A program made the translations under genes and the position numbers. This document shows positions 49,181-62,929 of a DNA stretch of 64,000 bases, in pieces; position 1 is the first letter of the stretch; each line of letters begins with the position of its first letter. The stretch spans positions 10,001 through 74,000 of the forward strand of contig NW_027182960.1 in assembly GCF_041146395.1 (NCBI RefSeq), given 5' to 3'. The notes under the pieces are model-generated. The model saw only the letters and a list, made by a program, of their open reading frames with translations. It did no database searches and was not told the DNA's origin. Origin of the DNA: Eulemur rufifrons (lineage: Eukaryota > Chordata > Mammalia > Primates > Lemuridae).

Positions 49181-52100
49181 AATTCTCAGACTTCTTGCTT
49201 TCTTAGAGTTTAGAAAGCCTGCAATCCTCCCGTGCCATGTGTGAAAGGAGGCTCTACCACTGTGTCCAGCATGAAATCCACGGGCCCATACCCAGAGTCC
49301 GATACAGTGGGGTCCCGGTGACAATCCCAGCCCCCTAACCTCCCCCCAGCCTAATGCCGACAGGGCCCGTGCGCTAAGCATAAATGATACCTTTAACAGA
49401 TAACCCTAACCCTGAACATGGCACCTAACCCTGTTCCTATTTCTCCCCTTAACACGTAAACCTCACCGTGAGCCTAACTTTAACCTCTTAACGTAACGTT
49501 AATGCATAACCCATTCCCTGAGAACATCCCCTATCCCATAATTCTAACCCTATCTCCTAGTCATCACTGTAACACCTAATCCCTAACCCTAATTCTCCAC
49601 CGCTAAGCCTAACCGTAACGCTGCCTACAACCCTAACACTGACAGGAACCCTTAGTTCTAACCCCAACGCTATGCCTAACAAAAGCCCTAACCCTTCACC
49701 CTTCACCCTAACCCCTGAGCATTACCCTAACCTTTAACCGTAATCCTAATCCTAACCATTAAACCTAACCCTAGCTCTTAAAGCTAACCCTAAACCTTAC
49801 CCTCACGACTAGACCTAACCCTGACACTAACCTAACACCTAACCCTAACCATAACCCCTAAAGCTAACCCTAACCCTGAACCCTAAACCTAACCCTAACA
49901 CTGAACCTTCACTATATCCCTAACCCCTAAGCCTAATCCTAACTGTTAACCCTCACCCTAACACTTAAACTGGACCATAACACTAAACATTAACCCTAAC
50001 ACTAAACTTTAACCCTAACCATAAGCCCAACACTTAACCCTAATCCTATCCCTTAACCCTAAGCCTAACCCTAAGCCCTAATCCTAAACCTAACCCTAAC
50101 CCCAACCCTAACCCTTAATCTTGACCCTTACCATTAACCCTCACACTAACCCTAATCCTAATCTTTAACCATAAAGCTAACACTGAAGCCTAACCCTGTG
50201 CCAAACGCTAAACCCAAATCTTAACCCTAACCCTGAAACTTAACCATAAACCTAACTGTAACTGTTACACCTAACACTAACCTCTAACCCTAACCCCTAA
50301 CCCTAAGACCCCACCTTAACACTAACCCTAACCCTAAACATTATCATAATCCTACCCCTAAATCTAATTCTCGGACTTCTTGCTTTCTTAGAGTTTAGAA
50401 AGCCTAAAATCCTCCCATGCCATGAGTAAAAGGGGGCTCTGCAGCTCTCTCTTGCATGAAACCAGGAGCCCATACCTAGCGTATGATAGAGTGGGTTCCC
50501 GGGGACAATCCCATCCCCCTCACCCCAGCCCCCCGCCCAGTGCAGACAGGGCCTGTACGCTAAGTGTAAACACTACCCCTAACAGATAACCCTCACCCTG
50601 AACATAGCACCTGACCCTGATCCTATTGCTCACCTTAAAACATAAACCTCCCCGTAACCCTAACTTATCCCCTTATCTTAACCTTAATGCATAACACCCT
50701 GAGAAGAAGCCCTATCCCATAATTCTAATCCTAACCCCTAGCCATAACCGTAACACCTCATCCCTAATTCTAAAATGCCAACCCTAACCTTCACCCTACC
50801 AACAACCCTAAACCTAACCCTAACCCCAACCCCTAACCCTAAGCCCTCACCCTATCGCTAATCTTCATCCCTAAACCGTACCGTAATCCTAACCCTAAAT
50901 CTAATTCTCAGACTTGCTTTCTCAGAGTTTTGAAAGCCTACAATCCTACTAAGCCATGCATGAAAGCCCGCTCTGCCACAGTGTCCTGCATGAAACCCAG
51001 AGGCCCATACACTGCGTACGATAGAGTGGGCTCCCAGCGACCATCACAGACCCCTAACTTCGCCTCCTAGTGCATACAGGGCCCGTGCCCTAAGCATAAA
51101 CCCTACCCCACACCCATAACCCTAACCCAGAACATAACACCTAACCCTGATCCTACTGCTCACCTTAACACGTAAACCTCACCCTAACCCTAACTTAACC
51201 CCTTATCTTAACGATAATGCATGACACCCTGAGAACAAGCCCTATACCGTAATTCTAACCCTAACTCCTAGCCGTAACCATAACACCTAATCCCTAATTC
51301 TGAAACGCCAACCCTAACCTTAACCCTACCAACAACACTAACACTAACCCTAAAACCCTTACCCTAACCCTACGCCTAAAAATAACCCTAACCATTGATC
51401 CTTAGTCATAACCCCTAAAGCTTAACCCTAACCCTTAACGCTAATCCCAAACCTAACCATTAAACATAACCCTACTTAACCCTAACCCTAACCTATACGC
51501 TAATGCCTAGAGATCTAACCCCAACACTGACCTACAGTTAACACTAACCCTAACCCCTAATCCTAACCTTAAACCTGAACCATAAACCTAACCCTTAACC
51601 CTAACCCTATTCCTAACCCCCTAACCCTAACCCTAACTGTTAAGCCTCACCCTAACCCTTAACCCTGACTCTAACCCTAAACCTTAACCCTAACCCTGAA
51701 CCCTAACCCTAAGCCTAACCCTTAACCCTAACCCTATCCCTTAACCCTAACCCCTAACCCTAATGCTAACCCCAACCCTAAACCTAACCCTGGCCCCCAA
51801 CCCAGACTTAACACCTAACCCCTAACACTAACTCTAAACCTAACCACTAATCCCTAGCACCTGACCCTGACTCGAAACCTAACCCCTAACTCGAAACCCC
51901 TAACCCCAAACCTAACCCTAATTCTCACACTACTTCCATTCCCAGAGTGAAGCAAGCCTACAATACAGCCATGCCATGTGTGAGATGAGGCTCTGCCTGA
52001 GTCCTGCATGTAGGTTTTGTCCCAAGGCCCAGGGAATGATGTTGTGCTTTTGTGGTGACTCCGACCACACCCCTCTCACCGTAGATTAACCAGGTCCTGT

Positions 52101-52632
52101 GCCCTTAAACTGACCGCTAAATCTAAGCCCTACCACCAACCCTAACCTCTGACCCTGAACCTAAGCCCCGAGCCTAAAGCCCAACACTAACTCTAAACCC
52201 TTACCCTAAACCAAATCCCTAACTCTAATGCTAACCCCTAAACGTAACCCTAACCGTGAACAGTAAACCTAACCCTAACCTCTAACACAAACCCTAACAC
52301 ATAACTCTAAACCTAAAACTAACCCTAACCCTTAACCCTAAACCTAAACCCTAACCCTAACCCTTAACCTTAATCTTAACCGTTAACTCTCATGCTAACC
52401 TTTAATCCTAACCCTAATCGTAATCTTCAACCCTAAACCGAACACAACCCTAACCCTGTACCAAGCCCTGACCCCTCATCTTAACTCTATCCGCAAACCT
52501 CAACCCCAAAACGAACTGTAACCGTTAAACCTAACAGTAACCTTAAACCGTAACCCTAATCTGTAACCCTATCCCCTCACCATAACACTACACTTCATCC
52601 TGAACCCTAACCATAATCCTAACCCTAAATGT
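49181..52632 (-). repeat. HOR copy 4 (longest, 3,452 bp)
   Basis: Islands: Aa 49,181-49,384, Ab 50,367-50,571, Ac 50,902-51,101, B 51,920-52,110. It carries the longer spacer of copy 3, a few extra bases before Ac (near 50,811-50,835), and the distal CCAAATCCCTAACTCTAATG variant of copy 1. It looks like a mosaic of two unit types. Confidence 0.94.
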
Positions 52633-55600
52633 AATTCTCAGACTTCTTGCTTTCTTAGAGTTTAGAAAGCCTGCAATCCTCCCGTGCCATGTGTGAAAGG
52701 AGGCTCTGCCACTGTGTCCTGCATGAAATCCACGGGCCCATACCCAGAGTCCGATACAGTGGGTTACCGGTGACAATCCCAGCCCCCTAACCTCCCCCCA
52801 GCCTAATGCCGACAGGGCCCGTGCGCTAAGCATAAATGATACCTTTAACAGATAACCCTAACCCTGAACATGGCACCTAACCCTGTTCCTATTTCTCCCC
52901 TTAACACGTAAACCTCACCGTGAGCCTAACTTTAACCTCTTAACGTAACGTTAATGCATAACCCATTCCCTGAGAACATCCCCTATCCCATAATTCTAAC
53001 CCTATCTCCTAGTCATCACTGTAACACCTAATCCCTAACCCTAATTCTCCACCGCTAAGCCTAACCGTAACGCTGCCTACAACCCTAACACTGACAGGAA
53101 CCCTTAGTTCTAACCCCAACGCTATGCCTAACAAAAGCCCTAACCCTTCACCCTTCACCCTAACCCCTGAGCATTACCCTAACCTTTAACCGTAATCCTA
53201 ATCCTAACCATTAAACCTAACCCTAGCTCTTAAAGCTAACCCTAAACCTTACCCTCACGACTAGACCTTACCCTGACACTAACCTAACACCTAACCCTAA
53301 CCATAACCCCTAAAGCTAACCCTAACCTGAACCCTAAACCTAACCCTAACACTGAACCTTCACTATATCCCTAACCCCTAAGCCTAATCCTAACTGTTAA
53401 CCCTCACCCTAACACTTAAACTGGACCATAACACTAAACATTAACCCTAACACTAAACTTTAACCCTAACCATAAGCCCAACACTTAACCCTAATCCTAT
53501 CCCCTAATCCTAAGCCCTAACCCTAAACCTAACCCTAACCCCAACCCTAACCCTTAATCTTGACCCTTACCATTAACCCTCACACTAACCCTAATCCTAA
53601 TCTTTAACCATAAAGCTAACACTGAAGCCTAACCCTGTGCCAAACGCTAAACCCAAACCTTAACCCTAACCCTGAAACTTAACCATAAACCTAACTGTAA
53701 CTGTTACACCTAACACTAACCTCTAACCCTAACCCCTAACCCTAAGACCCCACCTTAACACTAACCCTAACCCTAAACATTATCATAATCCTACCCCTAA
53801 ATCTAATTCTCGGACTTCTTGCTTTCTTAGAGTTTAGAAAGCCTAAAATCCTCCCATGCCATGAGTAAAAGGGGGCTCTGCAGCTCTCTCTTGCATGAAA
53901 CCAGGAGCCCATACCTAGCGTATGATAGAGTGGGTTCCCGGGGACAATCCCATCCCCCTAACCCCAGCCCCCCGCCCAGTGCAGACAGGGCCTGTACGCT
54001 AAGTATAAACACTACCCCTAACAGGTAACTCTAACCCTGAACATAGCACCTGACCCTGATCCTATTGCTCACCTTAAAACATAAACCTCCCCGTAACCCT
54101 AACTTATCCCCTTATCTTAACCTTAATGCATAACACCCTGAGAAGAAGCCCTATCCCATAATTCTAATCCTAACCCCTAGCCATAACCGTAACACCTCAT
54201 CCCTAATTCTAAAATGCCAACCCTAACCTTCACCCTACCAACAACCCTAACCCTAACCCTAACCCCTAACCCTAAGCCCTCACCCTATCGCTAATCTTCA
54301 TCCCTAAACCGTACCGTAATCCTAACCCGTAATCTAATTCTCAGACTTGCTTTCTCAGAGTTTTGAAAGCCTACAATCCTACTAAGCCATGCATGAAAGC
54401 CCGCTCTGCCACAGTGTCCTGCATGAAACCCAGAGGCCCATACACTGCGTACGATAGAGTGGGCTCCCAGCGACCATCACAGACCCCTAACTTCGCCTCC
54501 TAGTGCATACAGGGCCCGTGCCCTAAGCATAAACCCTACCCCACACCCATAACCCTAACCCAGAACATAACACCTAACCCTGATCCTACTGCTCACCTTA
54601 ACACGTAAACCTCACCCTAACCCTAACTTAACCCCTTATCTTAACGATAATGCATGACACCCTGAGAACAAGCTCTATACCGTAATTCTAACCCTAACTC
54701 CTAGCCATAACCATAACACCTAATCCCTAATTCTGAAACGCCAACCCTAACCTTAACCCTACCAACAACACTAACAGTAACCCTAAAACCCTTACCCTAA
54801 CCCTACGCCTAAAAATAACCCTAACCATTGATCCTTAGTCATAACCCCTAAAGCTTAACCCTAACCCTTAACGCTAATCCCAATCCTAACCATTAAACAT
54901 AACCCTACTTAACCCTAACCCTAACCTATACGCTAATGCCTAGAGATCTAACCCCAACACTGACCTACAGTTAACACTAACCCTAACCCCTAATCCTAAC
55001 CTTAAACCTGAACCATAAACCTAACCCTTAACCCTAACCCTATTCCTAACCCCCTAACCCTAACCCTAACTGTTAAGCCTCACCCTAACCCTTAACCCTG
55101 ACTCTAACCCTAAACCTTAACCCTAACCCTGAACCCTAACCCTAAGCCTAACCCTTAACCCTAACCCTATCCCTTAACCCTAACCCCTAACCCTAACGCT
55201 AACCCCAACCCTAAACCTAACCCTGGCCCCCAACCCAGACTTAACACCTAACCCCTAACACTAACTCTAAACCTAACCACTAATCCCTAGCACCTGACCC
55301 TGACTCGAAACCTAACCCCTAACTCGAAACCCCTAACCCCAAACCTAACCCTAATTCTCACACTACTTCCATTCCCAGAGTGAAGCAAGCCTACAATACA
55401 GCCATGCCATGTGTGAGATGAGGCTCTGCCTGAGTCCTGCATGTAGGCTTTGTCCCAAGGCCCAGGGAATGATGTTGTGCTTTTGTGGTGACTCCGACCA
55501 CACCCCTCTCACCGTAGATTAACCAGGTCCTGTGCCCTTAAACTGACCGCTAAATCTAAGCCCTACCACCAACCCTAACCTCTGACCCTGAACCTAAGCC

Positions 55601-56065
55601 CCGAGCCTAAAGCCCAACACTAACTCTAAACACTTACCCTAAACCTAATCCCTAACCCTAATGCTAACCCCTAAACGTAACTCTAACCACGAACAGTAAA
55701 CCTAACCCTAACCTCTAACACAAACCCTAACACATAACTCTAACCCTAAAACTAACCCTAACCCTTAACCATAAACCTAAACCCTAACCCTAACCCTTAA
55801 CCTTAATCTTAACCGTTAACTCTCATGCTAACCTTTAATCCTAACCCTAATCCTAATCTTCAACCCTAAACCGAACACAACCCTAACCCTGTACCAAACC
55901 CTGACCCCTCATCTTAACCGTATCTGCAAACCTCAACCCCAAAACGAACTGTAACCGTTAAACCTAACAGTAACCTTAAACCGTAACCCTAATCTGTAAC
56001 CCTATCCCCTCACCATAACACTACACTTCATCCTGAACCCTAACCATAATCCTAACCCTAAATGT
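52633..56065 (-). repeat. HOR copy 5
   Basis: Islands: Aa 52,633-52,836, Ab 53,805-54,010, Ac 54,336-54,534, B 55,354-55,543. First copy with GACTAGACCTTACCCTG, GAACAAGCTCTATACC and CTCCTAGCCATAACC, which mark copies 5 onward (as far as each is in the window). Private changes: GGGTTACCGGTG in Aa and AACAGGTAACTCTAACCC after Ab. Confidence 0.94.
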
Positions 56066-59000
56066 AATTCTCAGACTTCTTGCTTTCTTAGAGTTTAGAA
56101 AGCCTGCAATCCTCCGTGCCATGTGTGAAAGGAGGCTCTACCACTGTGTCCTGCATGAAATCCACGGGCCCATACCCAGAGTCCGATACAGTGGGTTCCC
56201 GGTGACAATCCCAGCCCCCTAACCTCCCCCCAGCCTAATGCCGACAGGGCCCGTGCGCTAAGCATAAATGATACCTTTAACAGATAACCCTAACCCTGAA
56301 CATGGCACCTAACCCTGTTCCTATTTCTCCCCTTAACACGTAAACCTCACCGTGAGCCTAACTTTAACCTCTTAACGTAACGTTAATGCATAACCCATTC
56401 CTTGAGAACATTCCCTATCCCATAATTCTAACCCTATCTGCTAGTCATCACTGTAACACCTAATCCCTAACCCTAATTCTCCACCGCTAAGCCTAACCGT
56501 AACGCTGCCTACAACCCTAACACTGACAGGAACCCTTAGTTCTAACCCCAACGCTATGCCTAACAAAAGCCCTAACCCTTCACCCTTCACCCGAACCCCT
56601 GAGCATTACCCTAACCTTTAACCGTAATCCTAATCCTAACCATTAAACCTAACCCTAGCTCTTAAAGCTAACCCTAAACCTTACCCTCACGACTAGACCT
56701 TACCCTGACACTAACCTAACACCTAACCCTAACCATAACCCCTAAAGCTAACCCTAACCTGAACCCTAAACCTAACCCTAACACTGAACCTTCACTATAT
56801 CCCTAACCCCTAAGCCTAATCCTAACTGTTAACCCTCACCCTAACACTTAAACTGGACCATAACACTAAACATTAACCCTAACACTAAACTTTAACCCTA
56901 ACCATAAGCCCAACACTTAACCCTAATCCTATCCCCTAATCCTAAGCCCTAACCCTAAACCTAACCCTAACCCCAACCCTAACCCTTAATCTTGACCCTT
57001 ACCATTAACCCTCACACTAACCCTAATCCTAATCTTTAACCATAAAGCTAACACTGAAGCCTAACCCTGTGCCAAACGCTAAACCCAAACCTTAACCCTA
57101 ACCCTGAAACTTAACCATAAACCTAACTGTAACTGTTACACCTAACACTAACCTCTAACCCTAACCCCTAACCCTAAGACCCCACCTTAACACTAACCCT
57201 AACCCTAAACATTATCATAATCCTACCCCTAAATCTAATTCTCGGACTTCTTGCTTTCTTAGAGTTTAGAAAGCCTAAAATCCTCCCATGCCATGAGTAA
57301 AAGGGGGCTCTGCAGCTCTCTCTTGCATGAAACCAGGAGCCCATACCTAGCGTATGATAGAGTGGGTTCCCGGGGACAATCCCATCCCCCTCACCCCAGC
57401 CCCCCGCCCAGTGCAGACAGGGCCTGTACGCTAAGTATAAACACTACCCCTAACAGATAACCCTCACCCTGAACATAGCACCTGACCCTGATCCTATTGC
57501 TCACCTTAAAACATAAACCTCCCCGTAACCCTAACTTATCCCCTTATCTTAACCTTAATGCATAACACCCTGAGAAGAAGCCCTATCCCATAATTCTAAT
57601 CCTAACCCCTAGCCATAACCGTAACACCTCATCCCTAATTCTAAAATGCCAACCCTAACCTTCACCCTACCAACAACCCTAACCCTAACCCTAACCCCTA
57701 ACCCTAAGCCCTCACCCTATCGCTAATCTTCATCCCTAAACCGTACCGTAATCCTAACCCGTAATCTAATTCTCAGACTTGCTTTCTCAGAGTTTTGAAA
57801 GCCTACAATCCTACTAAGCCATGCATGAAAGCCCGCTCTGCCACAGTGTCCTGCATGAAACCCAGAGGCCCATACACTGCGTACGATAGAGTGGGCTCCC
57901 AGCGACCATCACAGACCCCTAACTTCGCCTCCTAGTGCATACAGGGCCCGTGCCCTAAGCATAAACCCTACCCCACACCCATAACCCTAACCCAGAACAT
58001 AACACCTAACCCTGATCCTACTGCTCACCTTAACACGTAAACCTCACCCTAACCCTAACTTAACCCCTTATCTTAACGATAATGCATGACACCCTGAGAA
58101 CAAGCTCTATACCGTAATTCTAACCCTAACTCCTAGCCATAACCATAACACCTAATCCCTAATTCTGAAACGCCAACCCTAACCTTAACCCTACCAACAA
58201 CACTAACAGTAACCCTAAAACCCTTACCCTAACCCTACGCCTAAAAATAACCCTAACCATTGATCCTTAGTCATAACCCCTAAAGCTTAACCCTAACCCT
58301 TAACGCTAATCCCAATCCTAACCATTAAACATAACCCTACTTAACCCTAACCCTAACCTATACGCTAATGCCTAGAGATCTAACCCCAACACTGACCTAC
58401 AGTTAACACTAACCCTAACCCCTAATCCTAACCTTAAACCTGAACCATAAACCTAACCCTTAACCCTAACCCTATTCCTAACCCCCTAACCCTAACCCTA
58501 ACTGTTAAGCCTCACCCTAACCCTTAACCCTGACTCTAACCCTAAACCTTAACCCTAACCCTGAACCCTAACCCTAAGCCTAACCCTTAACCCTAACCCT
58601 ATCCCTTAACCCTAACCCCTAACCCTAACGCTAACCCCAACCCTAAACCTAACCCTGGCCCCCAACCCAGACTTAACACCTAACCCCTAACACTAACTCT
58701 AAACCTAACCACTAATCCCTAGCACCTGACCCTGACTCGAAACCTAACCCCTAACTCGAAACCCCTAACCCCAAACCTAACCCTAATTCTCACACTACTT
58801 CCATTCCCAGAGTGAAGCAAGCCTACAATACAGCCATGCCATGTGTGAGATGAGGCTCTGCCTGAGTCCTGCATGTAGGCTTTGTCCCAAGGCCCAGGGA
58901 ATGATGTTGTGCTTTTGTGGTGACTCCGACCACACCCCTCTCACCGTAGATTAACCAGGTCCTGTGCCCTTAAACTGACCGCTAAATCTAAGCCCTACCA

Positions 59001-59497
59001 CCAACCCTAACCTCTGACCCTGAACCTAAGCCCCGAGCCTAAAGCCCAACACTAACTCTAAACACTTACCCTAAACCTAATCCCTAACCCTAATGCTAAC
59101 CCCTAAACGTAACTCTAACCACGAACAGTAAACCTAACCCTAACCTCTAACACAAACCCTAACACATAACTCTAACCCTAAAACTAACCCTAACCCTTAA
59201 CCCTAAACCTAAACCCTAACCCTAACCCTTAACCTTAATCTTAACCGTTAACTCTCATGCTAACCTTTAATCCTAACCCTAATCCTAATCTTCAACCCTA
59301 AACCGAACACAACCCTAACCCTGTACCAAACCCTGACCCCTCATCTTAACCGTATCTGCAAACCTCAACCCCAAAACGAACTGTAACCGTTAAACCTAAC
59401 AGTAACCTTAAACCGTAACCCTAATCTGTAACCCCATCCCCTCACCATAACACTACACTTCATCCTGAACCCTAACCATAATCCTAACCCTAAATCT
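56066..59497 (-). repeat. HOR copy 6
   Basis: Islands: Aa 56,066-56,268, Ab 57,237-57,442, Ac 57,768-57,966, B 58,786-58,975. The Aa has CCTCCGTGCC, a one-base loss that breaks the frame open in copies 2-5. Private changes include CCTTGAGAACATTCCC. It shares CACCCGAACCCCTGAGC with copies 7 and 8. Confidence 0.94.
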
Positions 59498-62400
59498 AAT
59501 TCTCAGACTTCTTGCTTTCTTAGAGTTTAGAAAGCCTGCAATCCTCCATGCCATGTGTGAAAGGAGGCTCTACCACTGTGTCCTGCATGAAATCCACGGG
59601 CCCATACCCAGAGTCCGATACAGTGGGTTCCCGGTGACAATCCCAGCCCCCTAACCTCCCCCCAGCCTAATGCCGACAGGGCCCGTGCGCTAAGCATAAA
59701 TGATACCTTTAACAGATAACCCTAACCCTGAACATGGCACCTAACCCTGTTCCTATTTCTCCCCTTAACACGTAAACCTCACCGTGAGCCTAACTTTAAC
59801 CTCTTAACGTAACGTTAATGCATAACCCATTCCCTGAGAACATCCCCTATCCCATAATTCTAACCCTATCTCCTAGTCATCACTGTAACACCTAATCCCT
59901 AACCCTAATTCTCCACCGCTAAGCCTAACCGTAACGCTGCCTACAACCCTAACACTGACAGGAACCCTTAGTTCTAACCCCAACGCTATGCCTAACAAAA
60001 GCCCTAACCCTTCACCCTTCACCCGAACCCCTGAGCATTACCCTAACCTTTAACCGTAATCCTAATCCTAACCATTAAACCTAACCCTAGCTCTTAAAGC
60101 TAACCCTAAACCTTACCCTCACGACTAGACCTTACCCTGACACTAACCTAACACCTAACCCTAACCATAACCCCTAAAGCTAACCCTAACCTGAACCCTA
60201 AACCTAACCCTAACACTGAACCTTCACTATATCCCTAACCCCTAAGCCTAATCCTAACTGTTAACCCTCACCCTAACACTTAAACTGGACCATAACACTA
60301 AACATTAACCCTAACACTAAACTTTAACCCTAACCATAAGCCCAACACTTAACCCTAATCCTATCCCCTAATCCTAAGCCCTAACCCTAAACCTAACCCT
60401 AACCCCAACCCTAACCCTTAATCTTGACCCTTACCATTAACCCTCACACTAACCCTAATCCTAATCTTTAACCATAAAGCTAACACTGAAGCCTAACCCT
60501 GTGCCAAACGCTAAACCCAAACCTTAACCCTAACCCTGAAACTTAACCATAAACCTAACTGTAACTGTTACACCTAACACTAACCTCTAACCCTAACCCC
60601 TAACCCTAAGACCCCACCTTAACACTAACCCTAACCCTAAACATTATCATAATCCTACCCCTAAATCTAATTCTCGGACTTCTTGCTTTCTTAGAGTTTA
60701 GAAAGCCTAAAATCCTCCCATGCCATGAGTAAAAGGGGGCTCTGCAGCTCTCTCTTGCATGAAACCAGGAGCCCATACCTAGCGTATGATAGAGTGGGTT
60801 CCCGGGGACAATCCCATCCCCCTCACCCCAGCCCCCCGCCCAGTGCAGACAGGGCCTGTACGCTAAGTATAAACACTACCCCTAACAGATAACCCTCACC
60901 CTGAACATAGCACCTGACCCTGATCCTATTGCTCACCTTAAAACATAAACCTCCCCGTAACCCTAACTTATCCCCTTATCTTAACCTTAATGCATAACAC
61001 CCTGAGAAGAAGCCCTATCCCATAATTCTAATCCTAACCCCTAGCCATAACCGTAACACCTCATCCCTAATTCTAAAATGCCAACCCTAACCTTCACCCT
61101 ACCAACAACCCTAACCCTAACCCTAACCCCTAACCCTAAGCCCTCACCCTATCGCTAATCTTCATCCCTAAACCGTACCGTAATCCTAACCCGTAATCTA
61201 ATTCTCAGACTTGCTTTCTCAGAGTTTTGAAAGCCTACAATCCTACTAAGCCATGCATGAAAGCCCGCTCTGCCACAGTGTCCTGCATGAAACCCAGAGG
61301 CCCATACACTGCGTACGATAGAGTGGGCTCCCAGCGACCATCACAGACCCCTAACTTCGCCTCCTAGTGCATACAGGGCCCGTGCCCTAAGCATAAACCC
61401 TACCCCACACCCATAACCCTAACCCAGAACATAACACCTAACCCTGATCCTACTGCTCACCTTAACACGTAAACCTCACCCTAACCCTAACTTAACCCCT
61501 TATCTTAACGATAATGCATGACACCCTGAGAACAAGCTCTATACCGTAATTCTAACCCTAACTCCTAGCCATAACCATAACACCTAATCCCTAATTCTGA
61601 AACGCCAACCCTAACCTTAACCCTACCAACAACACTAACACTAACCCTAAAACCCTTACCCTAACCCTACGCCTAAAAATAACCCTAACCATTGATCCTT
61701 AGTCATAACCCCTAAAGCTTAACCCTAACCCTTAACGCTAATCCCAATCCTAACCATTAAACATAACCCTACTTAACCCTAACCCTAACCTATACGCTAA
61801 TGCCTAGAGATCTAACCCCAACACTGACCTACAGTTAACACTAACCCTAACCCCTAATCCTAACCTTAAACCTGAACCATAAACCTAACCCTTAACCCTA
61901 ACCCTATTCCTAACCCCCTAACCCTAACCCTAACTGTTAAGCCTCACCCTAACCCTTAACCCTGACTCTAACCCTAAACCTTAACCCTAACCCTGAACCC
62001 TAACCCTAAGCCTAACCCTTAACCCTAACCCTATCCCTTAACCCTAACCCCTAACCCTAACGCTAACCCCAACCCTAAACCTAACCCTGGCCCCCAACCC
62101 AGACTTAACACCTAACCCCTAACACTAACTCTAAACCTAACCACTAATCCCTAGCACCTGACCCTGACTCGAAACCTAACCCCTAACTCGAAACCCCTAA
62201 CCCCAAACCTAACCCTAATTCTCACACTACTTCCATTCCCAGAGTGAAGCAAGCCTACAATACAGCCATGCCATGTGTGAGATGAGGCTCTGCCTGAGTC
62301 CTGCATGTAGGTTTTGTCCCAAGGCCCAGGGAATGATGTTGTGCTTTTGTGGTGACTCCGACCACACCCCTCTCACCGTAGATTAACCAGGTCCTGTGCC

Positions 62401-62929
62401 CTTAAACTGACCGCTAAATCTAAGCCCTACCACCAACCCTAACCTCTGACCCTGAACCTAAGCCCCGAGCCTAAAGCCCAACACTAACTCTAAACACTTA
62501 CCCTAAACCTAATCCCTAACCCTAATGCTAACCCCTAAACGTAACTCTAACCACGAACAGTAAACCTAACCCTAACCTCTAACACAAACCCTAACACATA
62601 ACTCTAACCCTAAAACTAACCCTAACCCTTAACCCTAAACCTAAACCCTAACCCTAACCCTTAACCTTAATCTTAACCGTTAACTCTCATGCTAACCTTT
62701 AATCCTAACCCTAATCCTAATCTTCAACCCTAAACCGAACACAACCCTAACCCTGTACCAAACCCTGACCCCTCATCTTAACCGTATCTGCAAACCTCAA
62801 CCCCAAAACGAACTGTAACCGTTAAACCTAACAGTAACCTTAAACCGTAACCCTAATCTGTAACCCCATCCCCTCACCATAACACTACACTTCATCCTGA
62901 ACCCTAACCATAATCCTAACCCTAAATCT
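59498..62929 (-). repeat. HOR copy 7
   Basis: Islands: Aa 59,498-59,700, Ab 60,669-60,874, Ac 61,200-61,398, B 62,218-62,407. Almost identical to copies 6 and 8. It shares CCTCCATGCC with copies 1 and 8, and TAACCCCATCCCCTCACC upstream of the next Aa. Confidence 0.94.
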
